From: Methanoculleus oceani
Lineage (GTDB): Archaea > Halobacteriota > Methanomicrobia > Methanomicrobiales > Methanoculleaceae
Direction of reading: 5' to 3'
DNA length: 64,000 nt
NCBI RefSeq assembly: GCF_023702065.1
Contig: NZ_QFDM01000002.1
Span: 1-64,000 of the forward strand
Both the position numbers and the translations under genes were made by a program. The notes under the pieces are model-generated. The model ran no database searches. It was not told where the DNA came from and saw only the letters and a program-made list of their open reading frames with translations. Below, piece by piece: positions 53,338-61,372 of the stretch (the stretch's first letter is position 1; each line of letters begins with the position of its first letter).

Positions 53338-53528
53338 GGGTTTTTTTGGATTAGCGGCAGGGGATCCTGCCTTTCTTTTTTGATTGGGGCTCGCGTGGCT
53401 GGTTAAGTCTTTCGAAGGCACGTGATGCGCAGTGGGCGTGGTCTCTCCTTTGAATGGAACTCCTAAGTTAGACTGTGGGATATCAACTTTGCAATGAGTG
53501 ACTATTGAAACTTTAGAACGGTGAAAAG

Positions 53529-53789
53529 CCCCGTACACTGGACCGTGGTGGATATCGCCACTGGGGGAGGGGCTGACGGGGAGTGCGAACGAGAGCGAGC
53601 TTGAGCACCGATAGGTGCGAGGGGGGGCGTGCCCCCCTCCCCTGTCCCTAACGCGTAGAGATCCACACTCCTCGTAGCCCCCACCCCGCCCGGCCTTCGG
53701 CCTCCTCCTCCGCACCTTCGGTGCTTAAACTCCTGCCGTTCCGGCAGTCGTTCCCGGCCCCCTGGGGCGGGGGCAGTGCGTGGCGATAG
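53529..53789 (+). repeat. Dispersed GC-rich repeat, copy E (with inserted hairpin unit)
   Basis: The left end CCCGTACACTGGACCGTGG is followed by GATATCGCCACTGGGGGAGG. A hairpin unit (GAGCTTGAG-CACC-GATA-GGTG-CGA, about 53598-53622) interrupts the GGGGAG...GGGGGG stem region seen uninterrupted in other copies. The right half has GGCC-TTC-GGCC, GCACC-TTC-GGTGC, GCCG-TTC-CGGC and the end GTGCGTGGCGATAG. It lies between the YbjQ and arcS genes, which converge. Confidence 0.8.
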
Positions 53790-53814
53790 CCGCTGGAAAT
53801 CCGTCACGGGTTTA

Positions 53815-53915
53815 TGCAACTGACGAAAGTTTGAGTGTCGCAGACGCGAAAGATACGTTCTGCGACGCTAAGTTTGAGCGCCGCAAAGAGCGAGCCCGGA
53901 GGGATCGAAGCCCCC
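53815..53915 (+). repeat. Hairpin chain adjoining repeat copy E
   Basis: AGTTTGAG precedes the stem GTCGCAGA (53837-53844)/TCTGCGAC (53859-53866), and a second AGTTTGAG (about 53871) follows with CGCCGCAAAGAGCGAG. It has the same linker-stem logic as the chains at 2.0 and 26.4 kb, with diverged linkers. Confidence 0.55.
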
Positions 53916-53924
53916 CGGTCTCAC

Positions 53925-55556
53925 CTAAAACTTCTGCGTCTTCCTCACCCGCACCGCAACCCCGCGCTTCGACCGGAGCATCTCGTCCGCTCCCATCATC
54001 GCCCGCCCGGTGGCGATCGCGAGCGGCCCTTCCACCAGCACCTCGTCGCCCTCCCGTATCCGGGGGTCGCAGCCCGTGATCCCCGGGGCGAGGACATCGC
54101 CCTGCGGCACGAACGCGTCGATCCTGACCCGGTACCCCTCCGGTATCATCCGCCACCCATCGAACGTCGGGCGGAAGAGCCCGGTCCCGGGGTCGATGCT
54201 GAAGAGCTGCTGCTTCCCCCGGAGCACCGCCATCTGCATGCTTCTGCCCCGGATCTGGAGCCCTTTCGTGTTGATATCCGTCGCGAACTGCCAGGAGACC
54301 GTGCCCCGGATGGTGTCGGTCTGCACCCGCCGCTCGCCTGCAAGAGCGTCGTTGAGCGCCCGGAGCGAGCCCGGCGACGTCGGGTGCCCCTGGCAGGTCA
54401 CCTCGAGGTCGAACCCGCAGGCCTCCGCCGCCATCTCCGCGACGGTGAGCGCTCCGCCCTCGAGGTGGGCGATCACCCTGCGGTAGGGGTGCGCGGCGAA
54501 GTAGCGTGCCAGAATGTCGGCGATGAAGGCGCACTCCTCGCGGTCCCAGTAGCCGGTCACCGGCACGTCGTAGTGGCCCGCCGGATAGACCCGCTCGAGT
54601 TCCCGGGGCACGAGGCCGAGCGGCGAGGTGACGATCAGTTCGTGCGCCCGCCGGTCCACCGTGTTCACAAAGAGCCGGTGGCTCCGGGAGAGCGAATAGG
54701 GCTTCCTCGCCGAGCAGGGGAGGAGGACCGCGACGTCGGTCCGGGTCGGGATGAACCGCTCGATCACCCGATCGGCGAACCGCCGGATCTCTGAGCGGTT
54801 CTGCGACTCGGCGGTGGTGGCAAGCATCGGCACCGCACGCGCCACCGGGAGGAAGCGCTCCATAAGAGCGTAGTTCCGGTCGAGGAACCGGAGGATGCCC
54901 ACCTGTGCGGCGTCCGCGCGGCACCGGGACTCCATCAGCTCCCGGAGCCTTCCGGCCTCGATGTAGTGCCGCACAAGGGCGATCTCGCGGTCCAGTGCCA
55001 GGCGGTTGTGCCGCTTGAGGTCGCCGTCCCGGCAGCCTTCGCACCCGCAGACCCCGGTCTCCATCAGCGAGGCGGGGAACTCTCCCTCCGGCAGACAGAA
55101 CCTCTTCTGCGCGGAGGCAAGGTCGACGGCCCGGTAATCGAAGAGGTCGAATCCCGAGTAGACGAGGAGGCAGGCGGTCGAGGGGAGCGCCGAGGCCGGG
55201 GCGTACCACGCGGTGTCCGGCGGGATGCTCTCTTTTAAGGTGGCAAGCCACGTCGCGTAGCTCCGGGGGTTTTTGAGTGTCGTATGCCAGTTTGCGACCA
55301 GGGCGCAGTCGCCGGATTCCGCCTTCGGCGGGGCGAGCGGGTGGATCGTCACCGGCTGCCCCTCCCCAGGAGAGAAGTAATTGCTGACGAATGCGGGGTC
55401 CGCGGAGAGCGGGACGTTCGAGAGAGGCCGCTCGCGGAGTGCCGGGAAGAGGGTGTCCGTATCGAGCGCGGCCGGGAGGGATACGCTCCTCTCTTCGTGC
55501 TCGTAGGTTCCTATCCGCGCAAGGCCGTCGCGCTTCCCCGCCTCATACCTGCTCAC
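53925..55556 (-). CDS. arcS: Archaeosine synthase ArcS
   Basis: The 543-residue TGT-like protein has the ArcS signature [18 protein letters not shown], a CGCEGC zinc-type motif in the middle, and a C-terminal PUA domain ([40 protein letters not shown]). It converts preQ0 at tRNA position 15 toward archaeosine after TGT action. The GTG start at 55556 is preceded by GGAGGTG at 4-nt spacing and overlaps the tgtA stop by 14 bp, so the two consecutive enzymes are translationally coupled. Confidence 0.92.
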   Translation of the reverse strand: MSRYEAGKRDGLARIGTYEHEERSVSLPAALDTDTLFPALRERPLSNVPLSADPAFVSNYFSPGEGQPVTIHPLAPPKAESGDCALVANWHTTLKNPRSYATWLATLKESIPPDTAWYAPASALPSTACLLVYSGFDLFDYRAVDLASAQKRFCLPEGEFPASLMETGVCGCEGCRDGDLKRHNRLALDREIALVRHYIEAGRLRELMESRCRADAAQVGILRFLDRNYALMERFLPVARAVPMLATTAESQNRSEIRRFADRVIERFIPTRTDVAVLLPCSARKPYSLSRSHRLFVNTVDRRAHELIVTSPLGLVPRELERVYPAGHYDVPVTGYWDREECAFIADILARYFAAHPYRRVIAHLEGGALTVAEMAAEACGFDLEVTCQGHPTSPGSLRALNDALAGERRVQTDTIRGTVSWQFATDINTKGLQIRGRSMQMAVLRGKQQLFSIDPGTGLFRPTFDGWRMIPEGYRVRIDAFVPQGDVLAPGITGCDPRIREGDEVLVEGPLAIATGRAMMGADEMLRSKRGVAVRVRKTQKF

Positions 55557-56994
55557 GGCACACCTCCGCATCCGGGACCTCTTCGAGGACGAGGCGCGTC
55601 CACTCTTCGCCGCACCGGACGGCAAAGCGGCTCTCCGGGTGCGCTTCCATCAGGGCCCGGATCCCGGCGCATCCCGACCGGACCATATCGTCGTCCCACT
55701 CCGGGACCTCGCTCTGGCCTACCGGGAAGGTCTCCGCAAGTTCCACGGGGTAGGGGCCGAAGGGAGGCTTGAAGTTCAGCACCGTATCGAACCCGGGGAC
55801 CTGCCGCCCGTCGAACGAGACCAGCACCCGTTCCCCGAGGGAAATGCGGGGTATAACCTCGTGGAACCGGAGCACCTCCGTTCTCCGGCAGGTCTCCGAG
55901 CCCCGGTAGAAGAACCGGCGCTTGGAGACGGCATCGTCGCGCTCGAGTTCGGCCGCGTGGGCGAGGAGTTCCCGGTAGCCGTCGAGGAGGCGCGGATGGC
56001 TCCGGCACCGCTCGTCGACCAGCTCCCAGAGGGTCCCGTCCTGGATCGCCTGCCGGATGCGGGCGATCTCTGCAAGAGTGACGTGCAGGTTGTGGAGGGC
56101 GAGCAGCCGCTCCCGGTCTTTTGACTGCCGGAGCTCGTCGGCGGTCATCGAGCGGCAGACCCGGCAGGGGCAGGGAAGTTCCGCGAGTTCATCGATCTTG
56201 AGGCTCCCGTGCGGGGTGATATAACGCCCCTCCCGGGCGAAGAGGGCGTATGCGGCCGAGTCGAAGAGGTCGCAGCCCATCGCGACGGCGAGGGCGAACA
56301 TCGACGGGTGGCCCGCGCCGAAGAGGTGGACGGCGGTCGCCGGGGAGAGGCCGCGTTTCGCCGCGAGGACGACCTGCACGAGCTCCCGGTAGCGGTAACT
56401 CTCCATCAGCGGCACCACGGCGCCGATGGGAGCGAAGGTGAAGTCGAGGTCCTGGACGGCCCGTCCGGCCTCTTCGCGGAGATCGGTGAAGATACCGCCC
56501 TGCACCGGCGCTGCCAGGTTCGCGTCGGGGAAGAGTTGCCGGGCCTCCCGGATCCGGTCCATGGTGACCGCGAGTTCCCGTGCCGCCCTCTCGGGCCCTG
56601 CGTCCGGCGGGGTTGGGAGGTCCAGGGGGACGACGATATCGCTCCCGATCGCCTGCTGGAACTCGAGCGTGTCCCGGTTGCTCACCTCGACCTCCCCGTA
56701 GACGGAGAGCTGAAACGATCCCGAGTCGGTCATGACGACGCCGTCGAAGTCGAGGACCTTATGAAGCCCCTCCGCAATCGCCCGGTCGCGATACTCCGTG
56801 CTCCGCCTGAAGATGTAGGCGTTCGTGATCAGGGCCTCGACGCCCATCTCCTGCATCTCGCGGGGGGTTACCAGGGGAAGGTGGGGGTTGACGACCGGAA
56901 GGAGCGCAGGTGTCCGGACCGTTTTGTCGTTCACCCTGAGCCTGCCGACCCTTCCTGCGATATCTTTGTGTATGACCTCAAAAGTAATTGCCAT
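55543..56994 (-). CDS. tgtA: Archaeal tRNA-guanine(15) transglycosylase
   Basis: The 483-residue protein has catalytic motifs [10 protein letters not shown] (Asp), [20 protein letters not shown] and the zinc site CPCRVC with the following LHNLH, as in archaeosine TGT. It swaps guanine 15 of tRNA for preQ0. It lacks the C-terminal PUA domain of longer TgtA proteins; the PUA is on ArcS. The ATG at 56994 lies 5 bp after the AMMECR1 gene. Confidence 0.95.
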   Translation of the reverse strand: MAITFEVIHKDIAGRVGRLRVNDKTVRTPALLPVVNPHLPLVTPREMQEMGVEALITNAYIFRRSTEYRDRAIAEGLHKVLDFDGVVMTDSGSFQLSVYGEVEVSNRDTLEFQQAIGSDIVVPLDLPTPPDAGPERAARELAVTMDRIREARQLFPDANLAAPVQGGIFTDLREEAGRAVQDLDFTFAPIGAVVPLMESYRYRELVQVVLAAKRGLSPATAVHLFGAGHPSMFALAVAMGCDLFDSAAYALFAREGRYITPHGSLKIDELAELPCPCRVCRSMTADELRQSKDRERLLALHNLHVTLAEIARIRQAIQDGTLWELVDERCRSHPRLLDGYRELLAHAAELERDDAVSKRRFFYRGSETCRRTEVLRFHEVIPRISLGERVLVSFDGRQVPGFDTVLNFKPPFGPYPVELAETFPVGQSEVPEWDDDMVRSGCAGIRALMEAHPESRFAVRCGEEWTRLVLEEVPDAEVCREQV

Positions 56995-56999
56995 TCGGG

Positions 57000-57566
57000 T
57001 TAAACCGCCTTTTCTTCGAATATCTGCCCCTCGAAGGTCTGCACGGCGACATCGTCGCGCCTCCAGCACCCGGGCGAAAGCCCGGCCTTGACGCAGGTCT
57101 GGTCGAGGAACTCGCTGCTGGTCCAGCCGTACTCGGTCGGGACCTGCGGGAGGAGGAGGCCTCCGGTCCCGCGACCGGTGACGATCAGGCCGTGCTTCCC
57201 GACCTCGACGCAGCCGGGTCGCTCTGCCGGCGGGCACTCGAGCGGCCGGGGAAGCGTGAGCACCGTCACCTCGAGGTCGAGGTCGGCAAGTTCCGGCCGC
57301 GATACCGGCGGGAACCGGGGATCCTCGAGAGCCGCCGATACGGCCGCCTCGACGATTGCATCGCCGAGCGGTTTTATCGGGTACGGGAGGCCGATGCATC
57401 CGCGGAGACGCCCCTGTCGCTTGATCGTGACGAAGACGCCGCGCTTCTCCCCAAAAACAGGGGAGAGAGCGGGCAGCTCCATCCGTTCGCCGTCGACGGC
57501 TCTTTCGATGGCGCTCCGTGCCAGACGAACTGCCGTTCTGCCTTCTTCCGGGGTCAGCATTTCCAT
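57000..57566 (-). CDS. AMMECR1-domain protein
   Basis: The 188-residue protein has the AMMECR1 signature [20 protein letters not shown] and [27 protein letters not shown]. The family is widespread in archaea and eukaryotes, with an unknown and probably enzymatic or binding role. The start at 57566 (ATG directly after a TTG) fits a TATA-like element (TAAAAGTAT) about 30 nt upstream, so the mRNA is likely leaderless and also carries tgtA and arcS. Confidence 0.9.
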   Translation of the reverse strand: MEMLTPEEGRTAVRLARSAIERAVDGERMELPALSPVFGEKRGVFVTIKRQGRLRGCIGLPYPIKPLGDAIVEAAVSAALEDPRFPPVSRPELADLDLEVTVLTLPRPLECPPAERPGCVEVGKHGLIVTGRGTGGLLLPQVPTEYGWTSSEFLDQTCVKAGLSPGCWRRDDVAVQTFEGQIFEEKAV

Positions 57567-57595
57567 CAAAATGGGTCGTATGATATTGAATACTT

Positions 57596-58153
57596 TTAGT
57601 CTTTCTCAGGGGAAGAGGAAGCAAGAGCGTCGGCCGCAGGAACCCCGACCGGTCCGGTGATCGAGCAGGGTGCGTTGCCCTCGGGGCGCACCAGAACGGT
57701 CAGGTCCTCGCCCCGAGGGACGGGGCGGTCGAGGCGAAGCAGGATCATACACTCCTCCCCGGCCTCGAGGAGCATGCCGCCGTCACCGTCCCGGAGCGGT
57801 GCTGCCGACCACATCCCCGGTCCCGGATGGGGGTCTGCAGACAGCGTGAGAATCTCGAGGTAGGTACCTGCCATGACCGTCACGGTGGCCCGGGAGAGGT
57901 CGACTGGCCCGCCCTCTCCGGTATGGGCGACGCGGACGGCGAGGGTATCGATAGAGGTTTTGGAAAGTTCTCCGACCGGCGCAAGATGCGGTTCGCCTGC
58001 GGCCAGAACCGGGTATGCGCCCGGGCCGGGCAATTGCCCGGTGTCCATAGCGCTCGCCCCGAACGAGACGAGCGAGAAGAGTGTGGTGACGGCAACGAAC
58101 GCCGCGAAGATCGCCGCAAGCTCCAGGTGTGTACAGGCCTCGCTCCCCCCCAT
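57596..58153 (-). CDS. Archaellin/pilin-like secreted protein
   Basis: The 185-residue protein has an N-terminal hydrophobic helix after a short leader ([20 protein letters not shown]), like class III signal archaellins (x-LEAAI/V-x-x-AFVVVAA). The C-terminal part is the archaellin-type beta domain ([40 protein letters not shown]). The prepilin peptidase recognition residues are not canonical and no archaellum genes are nearby, so it is an orphan. The ATG at 58153 lies ~10 nt after the predicted start from the TATA box at 58185-58191. Confidence 0.72.
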   Translation of the reverse strand: MGGSEACTHLELAAIFAAFVAVTTLFSLVSFGASAMDTGQLPGPGAYPVLAAGEPHLAPVGELSKTSIDTLAVRVAHTGEGGPVDLSRATVTVMAGTYLEILTLSADPHPGPGMWSAAPLRDGDGGMLLEAGEECMILLRLDRPVPRGEDLTVLVRPEGNAPCSITGPVGVPAADALASSSPEKD

Positions 58154-58184
58154 GGTAACGCCAATGGTAAGACCCGGGAACAAG

Positions 58185-58191
58185 TATATAA
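58185..58191 (-). promoter_or_regulatory. TATA box for the archaellin-like gene
   Basis: The minus strand reads TTATATA within ATAAACTTATATAC, centred 35 nt upstream of the ATG at 58153, giving a ~10-nt leader. Confidence 0.6.
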
Positions 58192-58290
58192 GTTTATCTG
58201 CCAGGCAGTATGCGCGGTCGATTCGGAAGCCTTCGCGGAGGGTCTGCAGTCCGGCCGTCGAAGGCCGGCCCGGTCGGGGCATCCGCACGA

Positions 58291-58300
58291 GTATATATTC
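58291..58300 (+). promoter_or_regulatory. TATA box for RNase P RNA
   Basis: GTATATATTC is centred about 27-30 nt upstream of the predicted RNA 5' end near 58323. Confidence 0.65.
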
Positions 58301-58320
58301 TCTGCGTGGAATATTATATG

Positions 58321-58672
58321 GGAGAGGGAGAGTGCGGCCGACGGTGGCACTTCCTGTGCTGCTGAGGAAAGTCCTCCCACCGGCCAGATACGCAGCCGCA
58401 TGCAAGTGCGGGTGGCGAGAGTCACGGCAATGACACAGAAACGGCACGGCCCGCCGTCAGTGATGAAACGACCGAGCCCCCCGTTCAGGGGGGCGAGAGG
58501 CGCGGATTTCCGCGCAACTCGTTGAACGTAGCGGCGGGATACGATGAAACGGTGAATCCCTGCGGGTGCAAGCCAGAATAGGGCATATGGATCGTCTGGT
58601 ATCCGCCCAGGTATGGCGCGTAGCTGAATGCCGCACAGAACAGAAGGAGGCTTACTCCTCCCACTCTTCACT
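58321..58672 (+). ncRNA. rnpB: RNase P RNA (archaeal type A)
   Basis: Conserved regions of the ribozyme appear in order: CR-I GAGGAAAGTCC (58364-58374) just after a hairpin-forming 5' region, ACAGAAAC (about 58434), GGGTGCAAGCCAGAATAGGG (about 58561-58585) and CR-V ACAGAA...GGCTTAC (58635-58655). The ends pair as helix P1: GAGAGTG (58328-58334) with CACTCTT (58662-58668). Size (~350 nt) fits type A archaeal RNA. With Rpp proteins it cleaves the 5' leader of pre-tRNAs. Exact ends are uncertain by several nt. Confidence 0.93.
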
Positions 58673-58713
58673 ATTGCGAACTCTTCTCGATGGAACGCGT
58701 GTTTTACAGGATC

Positions 58714-58968
58714 TCAGTCTCCCTTCGGTTTCAGTTCGATCTCCTCGAACGTCACGACGTGTGAGTCGAAGATCTCGCCCCGGCTGTTCACGGAGAGCTG
58801 GACGAAGATCTCGGCGGGCGCATTCTCCATGGATACGACGTCACCGTGCTCCGCCCTGACATCGAAGCCGAGGGACTCCAGTTCGCTCCGGACGGCATCC
58901 CGGGTGTGGTAGGTCGAGAGGATCTCCCTGACCTTTGCGAGGATGTTCTGCTGCTCCTCCTTGGCCAT
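58714..58968 (-). CDS. Hypothetical acidic protein (84 aa)
   Basis: The product starts AKEEQQNILAKVREILSTYH, then predicts a mixed alpha/beta small domain (DAVRSELESLGFDVRAEHGD, IFVQLSVNSRGEIFDSHVVT). I recognise no family. It converges on rnpB and is divergent from the XRE-CBS gene. GGTTATATACC (58988-58998) sits about 25 nt upstream of the ATG, consistent with a leaderless message. Confidence 0.7.
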   Translation of the reverse strand: MAKEEQQNILAKVREILSTYHTRDAVRSELESLGFDVRAEHGDVVSMENAPAEIFVQLSVNSRGEIFDSHVVTFEEIELKPKGD

Positions 58969-59121
58969 ACCTCCTCATGCGCCCCGTGGTATATAACCCC
59001 TCCTTGAAGGTGCCCGGCGGGCCACAGTACCGCCATGGTCTTGCCGGTGCCCCGGCCCGGCATCGGTCCGGGAGCACCTTCGGGCAAATGTATAAGTGGA
59101 AAAATTACCTATAGTAATAAT

Positions 59122-59676
59122 ATGGAAATACCCACCCCGGCCGAGCTGCGGGAAAAAAGGCTCCGCATGGGCTTGAAGCAGGCGGATGTAGCCCGTATGG
59201 CCGGAATCAGCCAATCCATGGTCGCGCGGATCGAGGCCGGCAGCGTGGATCCGAGGGTGAGCACGCTTGCGAGGATCGTGGAAGTCCTGCGGGCAGCGGA
59301 GCACTCGGCAATCACGGCGGCCGACGTTATGAACGCACCCGTGCTCTCCGTTGCCCCGGACGACCCCGTCGGCCGGGCCGTCGAGATCATGGGCCACAAC
59401 GGCATCTCCCAGCTGCCGGTGCTGGAGAACGGGGTGCCTGTCGGGTGCATATCCGAATCCGCCATCATGAACGCCATGGAAGAAGGGGGGCTCCACCAGA
59501 CGCACCGGAAACTGGTGCAGGATTACATGGAACCCGGTTTCCCGACGGTTCCTCCGACGGCGCCCATCGATACGATCGTCCATCTCCTGCATCACAGCCA
59601 CGCGATCATCGTGCTCGAGAAAGGAAAGGTGCAGGGTGTCATCACCAAGCACGACCTGATATCGCTGATCACGTAG
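59122..59676 (+). CDS. XRE-type HTH regulator with CBS pair
   Basis: The 184-residue protein has an N-terminal helix-turn-helix (RMGLKQADVARMAGISQSMV ARIEAG) and two CBS motifs (about 68-120: MNAPVLSVAPDDPVGRAVEI; about 130-184: DYMEPGFPTVPPTAPIDTIV), which usually bind adenosine nucleotides or SAM. It is an energy- or ligand-sensing transcription factor. The start is chosen at the HTH; a TATA-like element (TGTATAAGTG) about 27 nt upstream suggests a leaderless mRNA. It is convergent with tpiA, 6 bp between stops. Confidence 0.9.
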   Translation: MEIPTPAELREKRLRMGLKQADVARMAGISQSMVARIEAGSVDPRVSTLARIVEVLRAAEHSAITAADVMNAPVLSVAPDDPVGRAVEIMGHNGISQLPVLENGVPVGCISESAIMNAMEEGGLHQTHRKLVQDYMEPGFPTVPPTAPIDTIVHLLHHSHAIIVLEKGKVQGVITKHDLISLIT

Positions 59677-59682
59677 ATTCTT

Positions 59683-60351
59683 CTAGAGCAGCGAGACCAG
59701 GTCCCGGAGAACCGCTTCGGGATCGTCGGCCTTGACCACGCTCGATGCCAACAGGACGCCGCAGGTCCCGAGATCGACGGCGATCTTCACGCATTCGCCC
59801 GACTGGATGCCCGCCCCGGTCAGGACTTTCACATCCGGGTTCACCGCCCGAACAGCGTTGACGGACCGCTCGATGATCCCCGGGTCGGCCTTCGAGACCG
59901 AGACCCCGCTCCCGATCAGCTCCGGGGGCTCGATCGCCACGTAGTCGGGACGGAGCGCTGCTGCCGCGGCGCTCGTCGCGTCGTTGTTCGTGCAGACGAC
60001 CGACTCGAGGTGGAGCCTCCGGGCGGCCTGAACGCAGGCGTCGATATCGGCCAGGGTGAGGCGGCGTTCGGAGTGGTTGATCAGGGTGCCGCGTGCGCCC
60101 GCCGACCTGACCGCTTCCGGGAGAATATGGCCTGTATGGGCGCCGGGAGCGATCGCATCGATATGCTGGGCGTAGACAGGGATCGCGTAGTGGTGGCTCA
60201 TCGGGTGAATTTCGGTGAAGACCGGCGCGATGCCGATGACGGCGCCGGTCTCTCTCGCCACGGTCTCGGCCGCAGCGGCGATCCGGTGAGCGTTGCTGCC
60301 CATACCCTCCTGATAGGTCTTGAGATTGACCAGAATGAACGGGGAATCCAT
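59683..60351 (-). CDS. tpiA: Triosephosphate isomerase (archaeal type)
   Basis: The 222-residue archaeal TIM has substrate Lys in LVNLKTYQ, catalytic His in NHSERR, Glu in [10 protein letters not shown] and the phosphate-binding end [20 protein letters not shown]. It interconverts DHAP and glyceraldehyde-3-phosphate in gluconeogenesis, which feeds glycogen synthesis. The ATG at 60351 has GAGGTA about 6 nt upstream; the ATG two codons earlier is too close to that site. Confidence 0.96.
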   Translation of the reverse strand: MDSPFILVNLKTYQEGMGSNAHRIAAAAETVARETGAVIGIAPVFTEIHPMSHHYAIPVYAQHIDAIAPGAHTGHILPEAVRSAGARGTLINHSERRLTLADIDACVQAARRLHLESVVCTNNDATSAAAAALRPDYVAIEPPELIGSGVSVSKADPGIIERSVNAVRAVNPDVKVLTGAGIQSGECVKIAVDLGTCGVLLASSVVKADDPEAVLRDLVSLL

Positions 60352-60511
60352 ATCCATTACCTCATAACAAGTAGATACATACTATATTTCCTTTACAAGC
60401 ATTCGCAAGACATTTGTGTAATTCATCATGGTGATGATAATACCTACGCACGATCTCGCTCACGGTGTTAAATCGTTAGATTAAACTCCCCATGCGATAA
60501 GCGTTTTTCAT

Positions 60512-60853
60512 ATGGGAAAAAAGCCTCATCATCATCACCACCATAGCAAAAAACGGAAACCGAGTCGCTCGACGCTCTCAAAAATTTACAGAAAGTTCGA
60601 ACGGTTCTCAGCGCACCACCCCATTGCTTCAGTTGGTCTGTACCTCTTTGCCTCGCTTATTCTCTTTAGAATCGCGCTCTTCGATCCTTCCTTCCGTATG
60701 CATACCCATCTCGATGAGTTCCATTTCTGGATTGCTGTCATAGCAATGATCATGGTTTTCGTTGCGCTGTTATCGGTTCGCGCATGGTGGAAGCGGCAGG
60801 TACCGGATTTCCACATCAAAGGAACTGGCGATATGACGTGGAAGAACCGATAG
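60512..60853 (+). CDS. Small membrane protein with natural His6 tract
   Basis: The 113-residue protein begins MGKKPHHHHHHSKKRK, a basic N-terminus with six consecutive His, followed by two hydrophobic helices (about 40-57 and 72-92) and a basic end. No family recognised. The His run could bind metal or be simple low complexity. Base composition is AT-richer than neighbours. A GATAAGCG/TTTTTCATATG context gives no clear ribosome-binding site. Confidence 0.65.
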   Translation: MGKKPHHHHHHSKKRKPSRSTLSKIYRKFERFSAHHPIASVGLYLFASLILFRIALFDPSFRMHTHLDEFHFWIAVIAMIMVFVALLSVRAWWKRQVPDFHIKGTGDMTWKNR

Positions 60854-60975
60854 ATGTTGATGAGAATATTCCCAAACTTCCTCTTCTCAGTACAGGTAGT
60901 TCGCATGAAAATTGTGGTTAAATTGGAACTGTGAGATTGTGTTCACTGACCTCCCGAATACGGAGTTCCGTCGGC

Positions 60976-61145
60976 TATCGCCACGCACTGCCCCCGCCCC
61001 CCGGGGCGGGGGAGGAGGCCGGAGGCCGGGTGGAGTGGGGGTTACACGCCTCCTTATAGAATGGAGACAGGGGAGGGGGGCATGCCCCCTCCCCGTCAGC
61101 CCCTCCCCCGCGTGGCGATATCCCCACGATCCAGTGTACCGGGCA
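60976..61145 (-). repeat. Dispersed GC-rich repeat, copy F (reverse orientation)
   Basis: On the plus strand it begins CTATCGCCACGCACTGCCCC and ends CGTGGCGATATCCCCACGAT plus CCAGTGTACCGGG, the inverted complement of the consensus left end CCCGTACACTGGACCGTGGG. Inside are GGAGGCCGGAGGCCGGG, GGGGTTAC and the GGGGAGGGGGG/CCCCCTCCCC hairpin. It is the shortest copy (~170 bp). The rest of the 60854-61372 gap shows no gene. Confidence 0.8.
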
Positions 61146-61372
61146 AGCCTGAGAAGAACCGCTCTGAAAGGAATGCACTACTTCTGCATCCGACGCCACG
61201 ATTTCCATTGATCGAGCCTGTGGTCGACGCGACCTCGGAGGCAGTTTGGAACGCCTTCACTACTAGGTCTGGGGAACGACGTTCCGTCATCAAAAGTACG
61301 CTGGTATTCCTGAACCCTGCTCTGTCTCGTGATCGGCAGGATAAGAAAATTTAGGAGAAACCTGGCGGAGGA

